A DNA stretch of 64,000 nucleotides from positions 1-64,000 of the forward strand of contig CAYURO010000006.1 in assembly GCA_964447285.1 (NCBI GenBank), read 5' to 3'. Of the stretch, positions 63,124 to 64,000 are shown one piece after another. The DNA is from CAJBNH01 sp964447285 (lineage in GTDB: Bacteria; Myxococcota_A; UBA9042). The notes under the pieces were generated by a model, which did not search any database, had not been told where the DNA came from, and saw nothing but the letters and a program-made list of their open reading frames with translations. Position numbers and translations under genes: made by a program. Within the stretch, counting starts at the first letter, position 1. Each line of letters starts with the position of its first letter.

Positions 63124-63792
63124 ATGAACGGCTACGAAGCCTTCCGCAACTGGCTTTCCGACCCGCTGCTGCGGATGATCGCGGGCAACGCTGAGGACTT
63201 GGACCTGTTCGGCCAGGCGCTCACCATCGCGCTTGTCGTATTGATGGTCGGCGTGGTGCTGCGGCTGCTCCTCAAGGTTTCGGGCGGCTTTTTGCATCTG
63301 GCCACGGGTCAATCGCTGGCACAACCGACCAGCCGTCAGCGTCTCTTCTGGCGCAACATCAGCGGCTTGCTGGCGATTGGACTGCCCTGGGTCGCGCTGT
63401 GGCTGCTCTACGAGGACGGGACCTTCGACGACGCGCTGTATGTGTGGGCGGGCATCGCCGCGACGGTGTGGGCGGTGCTGCGTGCGGCCGATCACCACAA
63501 GGTCTGGCTGGACACCCGAAGGGCCACGGTAGTGCTGCGAAAGGGCTTTGGGATCACACGCATCCATGACCTGATGCTGCCGGTGGCCGAACTGCTCGCC
63601 GACACCGCGGGCCAGCCGCTGACCTTCCCCAACGCCGCGCTGCAACGGGCTGAGGTGGTGCCGCGCCGGGCCGGTTGGCTGGCGTTGGTGGCGCATCTGG
63701 GCAGCGAGCAGGAGGCCGACACCTTTGCCCGCCGAGTCGCCGTGCGCATGAAGCTGCGCCCACGTCCTCGTTGGAAAGTGTTGGACACCTAG
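63124..63792 (+). CDS. Membrane protein of unknown function
   Basis: A 222-residue protein with hydrophobic segments at about 30-51, 77-94 and 103-118, followed by a soluble C-terminal half (LDTRRATVVLRKGFGITRI onwards). The topology and the soluble C-domain with ITRIHDLMLPVAELLAD are reminiscent of a small MscS-like beta domain, but key MscS motifs are not clear. ATG at 63124 behind GGAG. Convergent with the gene at the window end, 16 bp apart. Confidence 0.6.
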   Translation: MNGYEAFRNWLSDPLLRMIAGNAEDLDLFGQALTIALVVLMVGVVLRLLLKVSGGFLHLATGQSLAQPTSRQRLFWRNISGLLAIGLPWVALWLLYEDGTFDDALYVWAGIAATVWAVLRAADHHKVWLDTRRATVVLRKGFGITRIHDLMLPVAELLADTAGQPLTFPNAALQRAEVVPRRAGWLALVAHLGSEQEADTFARRVAVRMKLRPRPRWKVLDT

Positions 63793-63808
63793 GACAATTT
63801 CCGGGGAA

Positions 63809-64000
63809 TCAGGGCGTCGAAATGAGCCAGATGGCCAGGGCGATGCCGGCGATACCGACCAGACCGATCGGGATGGCCAGCCAGAGCACCGACCGCGCGT
63901 GCTTCGGCGGCTGGGCGACTTCAGGCGCAATCGTGTCCCGGTCACTGCCAGCCCGTCGACTCTGCGGGACGGGAGCTTCGCCCAATTCGGAGCGAGTGGG
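63809..64000 (-). CDS. C-terminal fragment of a tail-anchored protein (gene continues beyond window end)
   Basis: The frame is open from base 64000 to a TGA at 63809-63811 and encodes 63 residues: a polar, Arg/Pro-rich stretch (PPKHARS) followed by one transmembrane helix (VLWLAIPIGLVGIAGIALAI) and a very short tail. The bulk of the protein lies outside the window, so it cannot be named. Confidence 0.7.
   Translation of the reverse strand, partial: PTRSELGEAPVPQSRRAGSDRDTIAPEVAQPPKHARSVLWLAIPIGLVGIAGIALAIWLISTP

Noticed and set aside
63010..63945. 311-residue minus-strand frame opposite the last membrane protein
   Set aside because: Antisense of a plausible membrane protein; composition is not protein-like.

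Overview
This is a GC-rich window of about 64 kb with 44 clear protein-coding genes, one interrupted gene and one gene remnant. No rRNA, tRNA, CRISPR array, transposase or phage gene was recognised. The gene content suggests a member of the Myxococcota or a related deltaproteobacterial lineage. The reasons are many lipoproteins with Asp/Thr-rich linkers and Cys-rich modules, a 'CDGIDNDCNG'-type motif typical of MopE-like proteins, VCBS/FG-GAP repeats, eukaryote-like extracellular domains and a glycine-rich RRM protein. This assignment is an inference; no marker gene here settles the taxonomy.

Layout from left to right. 1-3.6 kb holds the start of a monomeric NADP-isocitrate dehydrogenase gene, a DUF1566 protein and an AAA-type ATPase (DUF4143) flanked by a 98-bp direct repeat. 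3.7-11 kb holds a divergent lipoprotein, a TSP1/glycine-rich lipoprotein, an MscS channel with a cyclic-nucleotide-binding domain, a VCBS-repeat lipoprotein and an RRM protein. 11.3-20.4 kb holds a 12-repeat Cys-rich/lamin-tail lipoprotein, a second Cys-rich lipoprotein next to an ATP-grasp enzyme, and a LysR-MFS-pseudouridine synthase cluster. 20.5-23.3 kb holds two adjacent thioredoxin-like genes; the second fuses a predicted surface domain to thioredoxin and carries an in-frame TGA. 23.3-23.9 kb is a 579-bp intergenic region with a candidate regulated non-coding RNA. 23.9-47 kb is a long leftward run: IgGFc-binding-like lipoprotein, pdxB, EVE protein, SMB-domain giant lipoprotein, HAD/PlsX-like/RlmL-like operon, lon, TPR protein, SDR, small membrane protein, CehA/McbA-type PHP lipoprotein and porin. 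47-53 kb holds nth, more lipoproteins, a HupE-like membrane protein, a glycosidase-like beta-propeller and a DUF4258/MqsA-type toxin-antitoxin pair. 53-64 kb holds a GH31 glycosidase, a possible glycosyltransferase, valS (archaeal-type), lipoproteins and membrane proteins, ending in a gene cut by the window edge.

Fifteen genes encode predicted lipoproteins (signal peptide plus lipobox Cys at residues 17-30). Most of the larger ones show the same plan: lipobox, acidic low-complexity linker, then Cys-rich or adhesive modules. This suggests a large, diversified cell-surface repertoire sitting between ordinary housekeeping genes (icd, lon, nth, valS, pdxB, rRNA modification).

The most interesting candidate for an undescribed system is the intergenic region at 23.33-23.74 kb. 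Six copies of the hexamer TGTCTC/GAGACA, mostly spaced one helical turn apart, lie upstream of a leftward promoter-like sequence. Downstream of that are four hairpins whose loops each carry a run of 6-9 C on the transcribed strand. The last hairpin has a GAAA tetraloop and is followed by TCTATTTT, like an intrinsic terminator. It reads as a regulated, C-rich-loop antisense-type RNA, but nothing here proves that it is transcribed.
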